Below are positions 36,083 through 45,931 of a DNA stretch of 64,000 nucleotides, in pieces. The notes under the pieces are model-generated. The model ran no database searches, was not told the DNA's origin, and was given only the letters and a program-made list of their open reading frames with translations. Source of the stretch: Corynebacterium stationis (lineage in GTDB: Bacteria > Actinomycetota > Actinomycetes > Mycobacteriales > Mycobacteriaceae); the NCBI RefSeq assembly GCF_001941345.1, contig NZ_CP009251.1, positions 1,798,001-1,862,000 on the forward strand. Direction: 5' to 3'. The translations under genes were made by a program, and so were the position numbers. The stretch's first letter is position 1; every line of letters begins with the position of its first letter.

Positions 36083-36790
36083 CTATACCAATGGCCACGG
36101 GAATTGGCGGTGCGATTGTGGCCGTGGAAGGAAAGGCAAGCGCACAATCCGTGAGGCTCGTCTTTGCAACGCTTCAATTTCTACGGGGTGCAAAAGCTGC
36201 CAAAGCTCAGCGGGGACATCGTCAAGCAAAGGCTCTACTGCCGCGGTCAACTCCTCTGGAATGGGATGCCCACCGAATTCCCATATAACTGTGCGTAGCT
36301 TGGGCTCCACTGAAAAGCACAGGCCGTGGTCAATACCCCAGATGTGTTCACCGTCTAGGAGCACGTGTCCTGATTTCCGGTCGGTGTTATTACACAGCAA
36401 ATCAAAGACCGCCATTCTGAGAAACTGCGCGTGGAGGTCTGCCCTGCTATCAACCAGCGGAAAATAGTGTTCGCCGTCGTTGTGAATAAACCACTGCACA
36501 GAGCCCACCCCGGCGGGACCGTTATGGGAGATTACTGTCGGTGGAACGATATGCCAACCCAGATACTCACTAATGACAAAAGCCGCGCGTTCTCTTTTGT
36601 ATAACCCGGGCGGAAAATCCCACAGTGTCTGCTCCCCTGCTTCGGGTTTGTAGACGGCCCACGCGTAGTCTTCGCCCAGTTCTAGATCAACCACGAATCC
36701 GATATTGCTGGATTCCACTAGTTGCTCAACGATCCCCATCTGCCCGAAATTCAAAAGCTCCAGTTCACGTTCAAATGGAGGGACGATCAC
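36083..36790 (-). CDS. SCO1664 family protein (kinase-fold-like)
   Basis: A 235-residue actinobacterial protein. DYAWAVYKPEAGEQTLWDFPPG near residue 45, the segment NTDRKSGHVLLDGEHIWGIDHGLCF near residue 140 and the Trp/Pro-rich tail mark the SCO1664 family, distantly like PI3/4-kinase-type folds (HipA-like D...N-D-R...D). Function unproven. Its first codon overlaps the stop of the MSMEG_4193 gene by four bases. In many actinobacteria these two genes sit with a DUF3090 gene and mshC, the mycothiol cysteine ligase; neither of those is visible here. Confidence 0.88.
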   Translation of the reverse strand: MIVPPFERELELLNFGQMGIVEQLVESSNIGFVVDLELGEDYAWAVYKPEAGEQTLWDFPPGLYKRERAAFVISEYLGWHIVPPTVISHNGPAGVGSVQWFIHNDGEHYFPLVDSRADLHAQFLRMAVFDLLCNNTDRKSGHVLLDGEHIWGIDHGLCFSVEPKLRTVIWEFGGHPIPEELTAAVEPLLDDVPAELWQLLHPVEIEALQRRASRIVRLPFLPRPQSHRQFPWPLV

Positions 36791-37455
36791 TGTTTAACCG
36801 CACTATCTTGACCAGCCGAAGAAGGCTGCAGGTACGACAAAGATCCGGTACGCGAATTGGTCACCAGCATGCGCGCACTGTCTTGGGTAAATTCCACGGC
36901 CGAAATTGAGGCAGTATCAATGTGAATCTTTTGAAAGGAATCCAGCGGGGTGCCCACGAAACGAGCAACGGCTGCTTTGATTGTGTCAGCGTGGCTAAAT
37001 GCCGCAACGATTTCGCCTGCATGCTGCTTGGCGATATTAGAGATGCCCTCCACCATGCGGTTTTGCATCTCAGTAAAGCTCTCGCCTTGAGGAAAACGAA
37101 AAGTCGACGGCGAATTTTGGACTTCTTTCCATTCTTCTAGCTTATTGAGCTCGCTGAGTTTGCGGCCGGTCCAGTCGCCGAAATCGCATTCGATAAGGGA
37201 GTCATCGACAAGCAAGTGCTTTTTGTGCGCGGCAACTGTCGGCGCGGCTGTCTCCTGTGCGCGTTCCATCGGGGATGAATAAATAGCCGCAATCTCTAAA
37301 CCATCCAAGCGTGCTGCGACCTCGCGCGCCTGAGTGATTCCTTGCTCTGCCAAATGCAGCCCTGGCGTACGCCCCGGTAGTACTTGCCCGGTGGTGGGAG
37401 TTTGCCCGTGGCGAATAAGTAAAACAATCGTGGACGGATTCGCAGGCTGGTTCAT
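36787..37455 (-). CDS. MSMEG_4193 family phosphoglycerate-mutase-like phosphatase
   Basis: A 222-residue histidine phosphatase. The catalytic RHG motif is at residues 15-17 (LIRHGQTPTTG), the first Arg/Glu pair in YSSPMERAQETA, and the second histidine in AAFSHADTIKAAV. Members remove phosphate from small molecules or proteins; this subfamily has no known substrate. Translationally coupled (4-base overlap) to the SCO1664 gene. The start is about 69 bases from the divergent AAA ATPase start. Confidence 0.9.
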   Translation of the reverse strand: MNQPANPSTIVLLIRHGQTPTTGQVLPGRTPGLHLAEQGITQAREVAARLDGLEIAAIYSSPMERAQETAAPTVAAHKKHLLVDDSLIECDFGDWTGRKLSELNKLEEWKEVQNSPSTFRFPQGESFTEMQNRMVEGISNIAKQHAGEIVAAFSHADTIKAAVARFVGTPLDSFQKIHIDTASISAVEFTQDSARMLVTNSRTGSLSYLQPSSAGQDSAVKQ

Positions 37456-37523
37456 GCCATATAAGCCTACCTCGGGAAATATTTTTGCACCGAGAAGAAG
37501 TTTTTGCGGCTAGGGTTGAGTAT

Positions 37524-38912
37524 GTGAGTCTTCCACATAATGTTTCCACGGTCGGTGAGCTGAAGGCCGCCGGCTACCAACACCGAACTTTGCGCGCCGA
37601 AATCCGCGAAAATCTTCTGGCGAAGCTTCGCGCTGGCGAGGACCCCTGGCCAGGGCTGCACGGTTTAGACCAGACCGTTATTCCGCAGGTTGAACGCGCA
37701 CTTATTGCTGGTCATGACATTGTGCTTTTGGGCGAACGTGGCCAAGGCAAGACGCGTTTGTTGCGTTCACTGGTCGCGCTTTTAGATGACTGGATTCCGA
37801 TCGTCGCAGGCTCTGAGCTGCGTGAAGATCCTTTTGCACCGATTACAGATGCCACACGAGAGCGCGCCGAGAAAGAAGGCGATGAGCTTGCGGTTGACTG
37901 GGTTGCCCGCGATGACCGCTACGCAGAAAAGCTCGCGACACCAGATACGTCCGTTGCTGACTTAATCGGCGATATCGACCCCATGCGCGTAGCCGAAGGC
38001 CGTCGCTTGGGTGATCCCGAAACCATTCACTACGGGTTGATTCCGCGCTCCAACCGCGGCATCGTGGCCATTAATGAGCTGCCTGACTTAGCTGAGCGCA
38101 TCCAAGTGTCCATGCTCAACGTCATGGAAGAAAAAGACGTGCAAATTCGTGGTTACATGCTGCGTTTGCCGCTCGATGTGCTGGTGGTGGCCTCTGCTAA
38201 CCCCGAGGATTACACGAACCGCGGGCGGATTATTACGCCGCTGAAAGACCGTTTTGGCGCCGAGATTCGCACCCACTACCCGCTGGCATTAGAAGATGAA
38301 ATCGCGGTTATCCGCCAGGAAGCTAACTTGGTGGCCGAGGTGGCAGACATTTTGCTGGAAATCCTTGCTCGCTATACCCGTTCTTTGCGTGAGTCTTCGG
38401 CGGTGAACCAGCGCGCGGGCGTTTCAGCGCGCTTTGCCATTGCCGGTGCCGAAACCATCGCCGCCGGCGCATTGCACCGCGCTACTGTCCGCGGCGAAGA
38501 AGAAGCCGTCGCCCGGCTTGTCGATGTCGAATCTGCCGTGGAGATTCTAGGCGGCAAGATTGAATTCGAGTCCGGCGAAGAAGGCCGCGAGTGGGATATT
38601 TTGGAATACACCCTGCGCACCTCCACCGCCGAAGCCCTGCGCGCGACGTTGCGTACGTTGGATTTCAATCCCTTGATTGCTGCGTTAGATGGCAGCGTAA
38701 CTATCTCCACCGGTGCGAATGTCTCCGCGAAGGATTTCCTCGCTGGCCTTCCTGATTTGGGCGAGACTACATTATATGACGATATCGCCGACGCTTTCGG
38801 CGCTACTTCTGAAGGATCCCGCGCTAATGCGATTGAGCTGGCATTGGAAGGGCTCTTCCTCTCGCGGAAAATCGCCAAGGATTCTGACGAAGGCACAAGT
38901 ATCTACGGTTAG
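37524..38912 (+). CDS. MoxR/ChlI-type AAA+ ATPase
   Basis: A 462-residue ATPase starting at GTG 37524; the open frame to 37485 is not supported by a ribosome site. Walker A is GERGQGKTRL near residue 76, Walker B region GIVAINELPDL near residue 192, and ASANPEDYTNRGRIITPLKDRFG contains the sensor 1 segment typical of magnesium-chelatase-like AAA proteins. It is followed after 15 bases by a VWA-domain protein, the standard pairing in which the ATPase remodels or inserts metal into a target through the VWA partner. No chlorophyll or cobalamin genes are near, so the target is unknown. Confidence 0.88.
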   Translation: MSLPHNVSTVGELKAAGYQHRTLRAEIRENLLAKLRAGEDPWPGLHGLDQTVIPQVERALIAGHDIVLLGERGQGKTRLLRSLVALLDDWIPIVAGSELREDPFAPITDATRERAEKEGDELAVDWVARDDRYAEKLATPDTSVADLIGDIDPMRVAEGRRLGDPETIHYGLIPRSNRGIVAINELPDLAERIQVSMLNVMEEKDVQIRGYMLRLPLDVLVVASANPEDYTNRGRIITPLKDRFGAEIRTHYPLALEDEIAVIRQEANLVAEVADILLEILARYTRSLRESSAVNQRAGVSARFAIAGAETIAAGALHRATVRGEEEAVARLVDVESAVEILGGKIEFESGEEGREWDILEYTLRTSTAEALRATLRTLDFNPLIAALDGSVTISTGANVSAKDFLAGLPDLGETTLYDDIADAFGATSEGSRANAIELALEGLFLSRKIAKDSDEGTSIYG

Positions 38913-38927
38913 GAGTACACCTTAACC

Positions 38928-40886
38928 ATGTCCCATCCCATTGATCCCCGCGGCCACCGGCGCTCCCGCTACGGACGCTATACCGGCGGGCCGGATCCGC
39001 TCGCTCCCCCAGTCGATCTCTCAGATGCACTGAATGAGATCGCCGAAGATATCATGGCGGGATATTCGCCGGAGCAGGCACTTCGGGAGTACCTGCGTCG
39101 CGGTGCACGCGGTCAAGATGGGTTCGACGAGCTCGCGTGGCAGGCCGCGCAGCGCCGCAAGGAGCTATTAGAGCGCAATAACCTCGGTGGCACTTTGCAG
39201 GAGGTTAAAGCATTGCTTGACGATGCCCTCCGTTTAGAGCGCGCTCAACTTGCCCGCGATATCGACTTGGATGATACTGACCGTGCTTTTCGGGAATTGC
39301 AGCTGGAGAATCTCCCGGAATCCACCCCGGCGGCAGTATCTGAGCTCAATACTTATGACTGGCAGTCCCAGGATGCGCGCGAGAAATTCGAGCACATCCG
39401 CGATTTACTCGGCCGCGAGATGTTAGACCAACAATTCTCCGGCATGAAGCAGGCTCTTGAAGGTGCTACCGAAGAAGATAAACAAGCCATCGCGGCGATG
39501 TTACGTGACCTTAATGAGCTTTTAAGCAAGCACCGCGCGGGCACCGATACGCCAGCGGATTTCGCGGATTTCATGGCCAAGCACGGTGAGCATTTTCCGG
39601 AGAACCCGCGCGATATTAATGAGTTAATTGATATTTTGGCGCAGCGTTCCGCGGCAGCGCAGCGCATGCTCAATTCCATGTCGCCCGAGCAGCGCGAGGA
39701 GTTGATGCAATTATCCGCGCAGGCTTTTGGCTCCCCAGAGCTGCAAGGTTTGCTGGGAGATCTCGCCGGCAATCTGCAAGGGCTGCGGCCAGAGTTGGAT
39801 TGGTCCGGTTCGGAAGATTTCTCAGGCGAGGAAGGTATGGGCTTAGGCGATGGCACAGGTGCTATGCAGGACTTGGCGGAGCTCGACCGCCTGGCTGAGC
39901 AGCTGCGTCATGACCACACCGACTTAGACTTGGACGCCCTGCGCCGCCAGCTCGGTGATGATGCCGCGGTTTCAGCAGATTTGCTCAATAAGATCGACCA
40001 GGCGATGCGCAACAGTGGGCTCCTGCGCCGCTCGGCCGATGGGTCTTTGAAGCTCAGCCCGCAGGCCATGCGGCGTTTAGGCAAAAGCTTGCTTGACGAT
40101 GCCACCGCGCATCTCTCCCCTCGATCTGGGTCTCGGGATTCTCGGCTTAGCGGACTTAGCGTTGAGCAGACCGGATCAACTCGTCCTTATGAATACGGTG
40201 ATACCCAGCCGTGGGATGTCACCCGCACACTTACCAATGCGATCCAAAGAACCGCCGGCACCGGTGATCCACTCAAACTCACGGCTGAAGATATTGAAGT
40301 AGTCGAAACCGAACAGCGCACCCAAAACGCTGTGGCGTTATTAGTTGATACCAGCTATTCGATGGCTGCCGAAGGACGCTGGGTCCCGATGAAACAAACA
40401 GCACTAGCGCTGCATCACCTCATCAGCACGCGCTTTCGCGGTGATGAACTAGCGTTAATTACTTTTGGCCGCCACGCCATGAGCACCGATATCGAAGAGC
40501 TGACTGCACTCCCGCCGGTGCAAGAACAAGGTACTAACCTGCATCACGGCCTATTGCTAGCTGAACGCTTCTTTGCTCGGCACCCGTCTATGCAGCCAAC
40601 GCTGCTCATCGTCACTGATGGTGAACCCACTGCCTACCTGCAACCCGATGGACATGCCTGGTTTAACTGGCCAACGGATCAGTACACCATGTATTCCACC
40701 ATTACGCAGCTCGACAAAGTCACCAAACGCGGCACCCGCACGACATTCTTCCGTTTAGGCTCCAACCCAGGGCTGGAGAATTTCCTCAACCAGCTCGCAG
40801 ATCGCGTCGACGGACGCGTCGTCGCACCCGACTTGGATGGGCTAGGCGCTGCAGTCGTCGATGAATACCTGAACTACCGGTTCTAA
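38928..40886 (+). CDS. VWA-domain protein, partner of the MoxR-type ATPase
   Basis: A 652-residue soluble protein. The N-terminal 440 residues are largely helical, charged and coiled-coil-like, and the C-terminal 200 residues form a von Willebrand A domain with a full metal-ion site: DTSYSMA (DxSxS), the conserved Thr in EQGTNLHHGL, and TDGEPTAY. The pair resembles ChlI/ChlD or the RavA/ViaA type, where the VWA protein binds the substrate and stimulates the AAA+ partner. It begins 15 bases after the ATPase stop, so they are one operon. The substrate is not known. Confidence 0.88.
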   Translation: MSHPIDPRGHRRSRYGRYTGGPDPLAPPVDLSDALNEIAEDIMAGYSPEQALREYLRRGARGQDGFDELAWQAAQRRKELLERNNLGGTLQEVKALLDDALRLERAQLARDIDLDDTDRAFRELQLENLPESTPAAVSELNTYDWQSQDAREKFEHIRDLLGREMLDQQFSGMKQALEGATEEDKQAIAAMLRDLNELLSKHRAGTDTPADFADFMAKHGEHFPENPRDINELIDILAQRSAAAQRMLNSMSPEQREELMQLSAQAFGSPELQGLLGDLAGNLQGLRPELDWSGSEDFSGEEGMGLGDGTGAMQDLAELDRLAEQLRHDHTDLDLDALRRQLGDDAAVSADLLNKIDQAMRNSGLLRRSADGSLKLSPQAMRRLGKSLLDDATAHLSPRSGSRDSRLSGLSVEQTGSTRPYEYGDTQPWDVTRTLTNAIQRTAGTGDPLKLTAEDIEVVETEQRTQNAVALLVDTSYSMAAEGRWVPMKQTALALHHLISTRFRGDELALITFGRHAMSTDIEELTALPPVQEQGTNLHHGLLLAERFFARHPSMQPTLLIVTDGEPTAYLQPDGHAWFNWPTDQYTMYSTITQLDKVTKRGTRTTFFRLGSNPGLENFLNQLADRVDGRVVAPDLDGLGAAVVDEYLNYRF

Positions 40887-40969
40887 GGCGCAGCAAACCT
40901 CCAACGAGACGCCGATCACAATTTACTGGCATACTAGAGCTTAGTTTCTACCGCAGAAGTGAGTCCCGA

Positions 40970-41377
40970 ATGTCTCGTCCAGTTCATTTTGAAATCGAAG
41001 TTTCCAACGTCCCACAAGCCAGCGAGTTCTACACCGCAGCATTCGGCTGGATCTATGAGGATTATTCTGAGTACGCCCAACGCCCCTACTACGGCGTAAT
41101 CACTGGTCCTGAAGATACCCCTGGCATCAATGGTGCCATCATGCAGCGCGACGACGGCGCTACCCCAGCCGGCACTGCACCGGCATCTGCGCCTAATGCA
41201 GCGGTGTTGACCATGGGCGTTGAGAACTTCGACGCCACTGCCCAAAAGATTCTTGCCGCTGGCGGCACCGTGGTCAAAGAAAAATATGCCCTTCCAGGTA
41301 TGGCCTGGCAGGGCTATTTTTTGGATCTTGACGGAAATGTCTTTGGCATTCACGAACCTGACGAGAACGCCAGCTAA
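40970..41377 (+). CDS. VOC family protein (glyoxalase/dioxygenase fold)
   Basis: A 135-residue protein with two beta-alpha-beta-beta-beta modules. The first starts VHFEIEVSNVPQASEFYTAAFGW, with metal-ligand type His5; the second has VLTMGVENFDATAQKILAAGG and ends YFLDLDGNVFGIHEPDE with the usual terminal Glu/His. Members include glyoxalases, lyases and resistance proteins; the substrate is unknown. The long antisense frame over the same bases is a shadow. Monocistronic. Confidence 0.88.
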   Translation: MSRPVHFEIEVSNVPQASEFYTAAFGWIYEDYSEYAQRPYYGVITGPEDTPGINGAIMQRDDGATPAGTAPASAPNAAVLTMGVENFDATAQKILAAGGTVVKEKYALPGMAWQGYFLDLDGNVFGIHEPDENAS

Positions 41378-41418
41378 CACCTTGGCCACAACTCAGCAAT
41401 CTACTTACCGCCTTGTGC

Positions 41419-42019
41419 CTAGTTGCCTTGTACCTTACTGTCGTGGGGCTGTTGGGCAAGAAAGACCAAGGCATCAAGAAGCGGGCCGCGCAAGGTAGTC
41501 CCTAATGCCATGCGGCGAACCACATCAGAACTTGAAGTCGCCATCTGCAGCGTTGAAATATCTGTCATCCCAACTTTATCCGCGGCATCCATATAGCCCG
41601 CAAGGTGGTTGCTGGGAGGGCTTAAGTTTTCTTGCGCGATTTCCGCCAAAGCACGAAGCGCCATGCGATAAGCGCCAGAATCTTTGTGAATGCGCCATCC
41701 ACGTTTGGCGATTTCTGCATCGAGAAGCTCCTGCGCCGCATCCCATCCCTTCGGCTCATCCTGCTCATCTGGGATTTCCGCTACCAAAGATTCCTGGGTG
41801 CGCCGCATGGCGTCTGGAGCATTGCCGCCACTATCAACAATATTGAGCACCTCGCGAATAGTAGTCAGAGGCAGCTTGGCCATAGAGCGCCTGATTCTTG
41901 CTAATTGCTTCACCAGGTGCCAGCAGGCCTTCGCGCACATAATACTTAATGGTGGGCACGCTAACTCCCGTTATCCGCGATAGCTCAGCCATCCGAACTT
42001 TGCCATTATGCAGTTCCAT
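41419..42019 (-). pseudogene. MerR family regulator gene with internal deletion and frameshift
   Basis: The 5' part from ATG 42019 encodes an intact MerR helix-turn-helix start (MAELSRITGVSVPTIKYYVREGLL) up to AISKNQA. The 3' part, in another frame, resumes at AKLPLTTIREVLNIVDSGG and runs 150 residues to 41419. Normally about 20 residues of the DNA-binding wing and linker (RY...RRIRLI-like) separate these points, so roughly 55-60 bases have been lost near 41888-41900, not a multiple of three. The regulator is very probably inactive. It stands upstream of, and divergent from, the SulP gene. Confidence 0.82.
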
Positions 42020-42294
42020 TAACCCTACGCTTTCCTACTTCAGGCATATCGATTAACTGTAATACAACTAAGAACCGCAAAACCACGCCCACCTATTTAA
42101 ATTCAAACTCACGCGATAGTTATCTCAGTTCGCCATAGCCGGCCGGCTGCGCTACAGTAATTCGAGCATCTGCCTGCACGAAGGCTAGTTAAATAGCAAG
42201 TATTCCCGTGTCCTTTTGCGCGCGCTACAACCACGGTTTGTATGGCTGCGCCCTTCTTAAAAACTACTTGCCTCGTTTTCGGAGTTTTACTGCC

Positions 42295-43812
42295 ATGACT
42301 ACTGTCACCTCACCGATTAATGACAAAGATCGGTATCGTCCCGAACCATCAGTGCGCACAGCCTTAAAGACGCCACGGATTCTCATCCGCGAAATGCTCG
42401 CTGGTCTGGTGGTGGCGCTCGCGCTGATTCCAGAAGCGATTTCTTTTTCTATTATCGCTGGTGTTGATCCTAAGGTCGGGCTGTTCTCGTCCTTTATTAT
42501 GGCGATGACCATCGCTGTAGTTGGCGGCCGCCCAGCGATGATTTCGGCCGCGACTGGTGCGGTTGCGCTAGTAGTTGCTCCCGTCGTCCATGAGTACGGC
42601 TTGGATTATCTCATCGCCACGGTATTACTCGCTGGTGTGTTCCAGATTGTTTTGGCCGTGCTGGGTGTTGCAAAGCTCATGCGTTTTATCCCGCGAAGCG
42701 TCATGGTCGGATTCGTTAATGCATTGGCCATCTTAATCTTTATGGCTCAGTTGCCAGAGCTTTTCGATGTCCCCTTTGCCGTCTACCCCCTCTTTATCCT
42801 GGGTCTTTTGGTCTTGATCTTTTTGCCGAAGGTCACCAAGGCTGTGCCAGCACCACTGATTTCGATTGTGATTGTTACCGCCATCGCTGCGGTCTTTGCC
42901 ATTTCCGTGCCGACCGTGGGCGATAAAGGCGAATTGCCGGATAGTCTGCCGGAGCTATTCATTCCGAATATTCCGTGGACGCTCGACACCTTGTCGATCA
43001 TCGCTCCTTATGCCCTAGCAATGGCACTCGTTGGTCTGATGGAATCTTTGATGACCGCCAAGCTTGTCGATGAAGTAACAGATACCCACTCCAATAAAAC
43101 CCGCGAGAGCTGGGGCCAAGGCGTTGCCAATATTGTCTCCGGTCTATTCGGCGGCATGGGTGGCTGCGCGATGATTGGTCAGACCATGATCAATGTCAAA
43201 ACCTCTGGCGCGCGCACACGTATTTCCACCTTCTTAGCCGGCGTTTTCCTGCTGATTCTCACGGTGGTTTTAGGCGATCTGGTTGGCACCATTCCGATGG
43301 CAGTGTTGGTGGCCATCATGGTGATGGTCTCAGTTGGCACTTTTGATTGGCATTCCATTAAGCCTTCAACGCTAAAGCGCATGCCAAAAAGCGAAACCGC
43401 CATCATGGTCATTACCGTCGCGGTCGTCGTTGCTACTTCGAACCTCGCCATCGGCGTCGTTGTTGGAGTATTTGCCGCCAGCGTCATGTTCGTACGCCGC
43501 GTAGCGCATCTTATCGAGGTACGCCGTGAAGTCAAAGCCGAAGGTGACCAGCAGGTTGCCTATTACACCGTGCAGGGACAGCTACTTTTTGCCTCCAGCA
43601 ATGATTTGACCACGCTGTTTGAATACACAGCCGACCCAGAACACATTGTCATTGACCTGAGCCAATCCCATATTTGGGATGCTTCCACCGTCGCGGCACT
43701 TGATACGATCCAGACCAAATACCGCCAGCATGACAAGACCGTGGAATTTGTGGGTATGAATGAATTCACCACGGCTTTTCACTCGCGTTTGACCGGCGAG
43801 CTGGGCAATTAA
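42295..43812 (+). CDS. SulP family anion transporter with STAS domain
   Basis: A 505-residue transporter from ATG 42295 (GGAG 11 bases upstream); a longer frame from 42208 is unlikely. The transmembrane region (about 30-400) has the family signatures LAGLVVALALIPEAISFSIIAGVDP and the GGMGGCAMIGQTMINVKTSGARTR loop. The C-terminal 100 residues form a STAS domain (HIVIDLSQSHIWDASTVAALD), where a serine may be regulated. Members import sulfate, bicarbonate or other anions. The GGCAMIGQT version of the usual motif often goes with bicarbonate or unknown anions, so sulfate is not assumed. Confidence 0.9.
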   Translation: MTTVTSPINDKDRYRPEPSVRTALKTPRILIREMLAGLVVALALIPEAISFSIIAGVDPKVGLFSSFIMAMTIAVVGGRPAMISAATGAVALVVAPVVHEYGLDYLIATVLLAGVFQIVLAVLGVAKLMRFIPRSVMVGFVNALAILIFMAQLPELFDVPFAVYPLFILGLLVLIFLPKVTKAVPAPLISIVIVTAIAAVFAISVPTVGDKGELPDSLPELFIPNIPWTLDTLSIIAPYALAMALVGLMESLMTAKLVDEVTDTHSNKTRESWGQGVANIVSGLFGGMGGCAMIGQTMINVKTSGARTRISTFLAGVFLLILTVVLGDLVGTIPMAVLVAIMVMVSVGTFDWHSIKPSTLKRMPKSETAIMVITVAVVVATSNLAIGVVVGVFAASVMFVRRVAHLIEVRREVKAEGDQQVAYYTVQGQLLFASSNDLTTLFEYTADPEHIVIDLSQSHIWDASTVAALDTIQTKYRQHDKTVEFVGMNEFTTAFHSRLTGELGN

Positions 43813-43821
43813 TCGAACCGG

Positions 43822-45038
43822 TTAATTACGCACCTCGACGACGCGGGTGCTGGGGTCTTGCAGTCCCCACAGCGCAATAAATGCCACCGCAGGCAAAGCG
43901 ATAAGCGGCAGTAGCGCGTACTCAAGTCCCACGCGATCGGCGAGCGCACCAATAAGCGGTGTCGCGACGCCACCAACCGACACTGCAAGCCCCAAGGTCA
44001 CGCCGCTGGCCGTGCTCATATGCTGCGGTAAATAGTCCTGTTCCAGCGTGACTTGCAGTGAGAAGGGGACGTACAGCGTTAGCGCGACCAAGACGATAAA
44101 GACCCAGGCGATTGGCCCTGGGATTAAGAACATGCCGGCCAAAAGTGGGATGGACAGTAAATAAGACCACCGCAACAATGTGGTGCGATTCCACCTGCGG
44201 GCCAGGTGTCCACCGACTGCCGTGCCAAACGCACCCATGATGTAGAAGATAAACAGCGAAGCATTGGCGAAGTCTTCCTGGACCCCACGGTATTCGTGCA
44301 TGAACAACACGATGAATGTACCAATGCCCACGAAGACGATCGAGCGGCACAAAATCGCAATCGACATGCGCCCGAACGATACCCAGTCATCGCGGCGGTT
44401 AGTGTCCTCACCTGCCTTCGTGGCGGGTTGTGCAGCCCCGTATTTGTTTAAGACCAGCACCGCTACCGTGCCGGTAAGTGCCGGGATCATCAGCAATGGC
44501 GTAGCACCAAGGCCAAAGACGCCTATGGTTATAGCCACGATGACCGGCCCTAGCGCGAAGCCGAAATTTCCTCCCAGTGAATACCAGGACATCAGTACAT
44601 GGTCCCCGCCGCTGACTTCGCGGGCGCGGCTGGCGCTGGCCGGGTGGAATGCCGCAACACCGATGCCGGCTGCCGAGGCTAATAACGCCACCGCCCAATA
44701 AGAGTCAACCAGGCCAATCGCTGCGATACCCGCACCGGAGAGGAAACGCTAACGGGAATAAGCCAGCGCATGCGCCACTTATCCCCCATGAGGCCGAGCA
44801 CTGGCTGAATAATGGAAGACACCAGCGAGAAAGTCAGCATAACGCCCGCTGCCGCAGAATAGCTATAGCCACCTTGCAACACGAGAAAAGGCATCAACGC
44901 GGCAATTGCACCTTGGCTAAAATCCACCGTGGTATGCCCATAGGCAATAAGCAAAGTGCCCCGGCGCGCAGTAGTTTCTTCTGGTGAACGCTGCGTCGAG
45001 GTTTTCCTCGACGTCTGCTTTATAGCTGCTGAACCCAT
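43822..45038 (-). pseudogene. MFS transporter of the fosmidomycin-resistance type, one-base frameshift
   Basis: The 5' frame (start ATG 45038, MGSAAIKQTS) gives helices 1-2 and DKWRMRWLIPVSV, then runs off frame to a stop at 44679. The 3' frame picks up as LSGAGIAAIGLVDSYW and continues to 43822 through the remaining ten helices. The switch fits loss of one T in a run (GTTTTCC to GTTTCC) at about 44744-44748. The restored protein would be about 405 residues, like Fsr efflux proteins. A sequencing error or a reversible slip in the homopolymer would both leave this pattern. Confidence 0.82.
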
Positions 45039-45087
45039 GGCCTCCATCATGCTCCACTAGGAACATAAATGCAGGTATTTGCTGCAG

Positions 45088-45678
45088 CTACTCGGCTGGC
45101 TCAGCTGACTCAGTCGGTTCAGCGGGGTAGGTCACTTGGCCGTCGCCATCTACGTGCGGTGTAGCGCCCCACATGCCCAACTCATATTTCTTGGGCTTTT
45201 GCCCGGCGATAAGGTGTTCTACCTGGAAACCTTGCGCGGCTAGAGTATTCGAAACCAATAGACGGTGGCAGCGCCACGGCATGGGCTCACCGCACATGAT
45301 CGCTACCCTGTGCTTTCGCGTTAGTGCTTTAAGCTCCGCAATTCCTTCGTGGTACTCCTCAGTGAGCGTGTAATCCGCGTAGTTTTTAAAGCTCGCGTTC
45401 TTCCAGCCGGCGTTGATTTCTGGCGGCACGTCTTGTCTGCGGCGCCGTCCGCCCAACTTGGGAAATAGTTGATAGGCAATGCCGTTTTCTGGAAGCCACT
45501 TCTTCATCTCATCAGTCCCAAACTGTGGATTACGGCGGGAGCCAGGGTGCGCGCGGACATCGATAAGCATGTCGATGCTACGATCGTCAAGGGTCTCTAG
45601 AAAGACTGGGATGGGACATGTCCAGTGGCCAATCGTCCATATTTTAGGGACCGAGGTGTCTTTGTCCTGCTTAGTCAT
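45088..45678 (-). CDS. DUF488 family protein
   Basis: A 196-residue cytoplasmic protein. Family marks are DVRAHPGSRRNPQFG near residue 40, LGGRRRRQDVPPE and the C-terminal VAIMCGEPMPWRCHRLLVSNTLAAQG with two conserved Cys around the CGEP motif. DUF488 proteins are common near DNA repair and stress genes; the activity is unknown. The start overlaps the stop of the DUF2945 gene by four bases (ATGA), so the two are made together. Confidence 0.88.
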   Translation of the reverse strand: MTKQDKDTSVPKIWTIGHWTCPIPVFLETLDDRSIDMLIDVRAHPGSRRNPQFGTDEMKKWLPENGIAYQLFPKLGGRRRRQDVPPEINAGWKNASFKNYADYTLTEEYHEGIAELKALTRKHRVAIMCGEPMPWRCHRLLVSNTLAAQGFQVEHLIAGQKPKKYELGMWGATPHVDGDGQVTYPAEPTESAEPAE

Positions 45679-45902
45679 TGCCCTGACTTCTTAGCAATCT
45701 TGGTCAGCGCGGAGCCTTTATGCATCGCAATATGATCAGTTTTATCGCTCTTGATTTCATATTGTGGCTCTTCCGGGCTACACCTGCGCATGTGTCCTTT
45801 GTATTCGGTATCTTGCGTGTGCTTTTTCTTAATCACCCCAGATACCTCGCCGGCTTCGGAATTCCACCGGACATGGTCGCCGACGTTAAATGTCTTGCTC
45901 AT
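45675..45902 (-). CDS. DUF2945 (TUDOR-like, hypervirulence-associated) protein
   Basis: A 75-residue protein from ATG 45902, eight bases after AAGGAG; GTG 45911 is too close to that site. The sequence FNVGDHVRWNSEAGEVSGVI followed by TEYKGHMRRCSPEEPQYEIKSDKTDHIAMHKGSAL is typical of the DUF2945 barrel. The fold suggests nucleic-acid or protein binding. It shares a transcript with the DUF488 gene. Confidence 0.88.
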   Translation of the reverse strand: MSKTFNVGDHVRWNSEAGEVSGVIKKKHTQDTEYKGHMRRCSPEEPQYEIKSDKTDHIAMHKGSALTKIAKKSGQ

Positions 45903-45931
45903 ATTTCCCACTCCTTCGAAAGCTGCAGCTA

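Noticed and set aside
40934..41389. A 151-codon minus-strand frame over the VOC gene
   Set aside because: The plus strand encodes a complete VOC protein with both modules; the minus frame resembles nothing.
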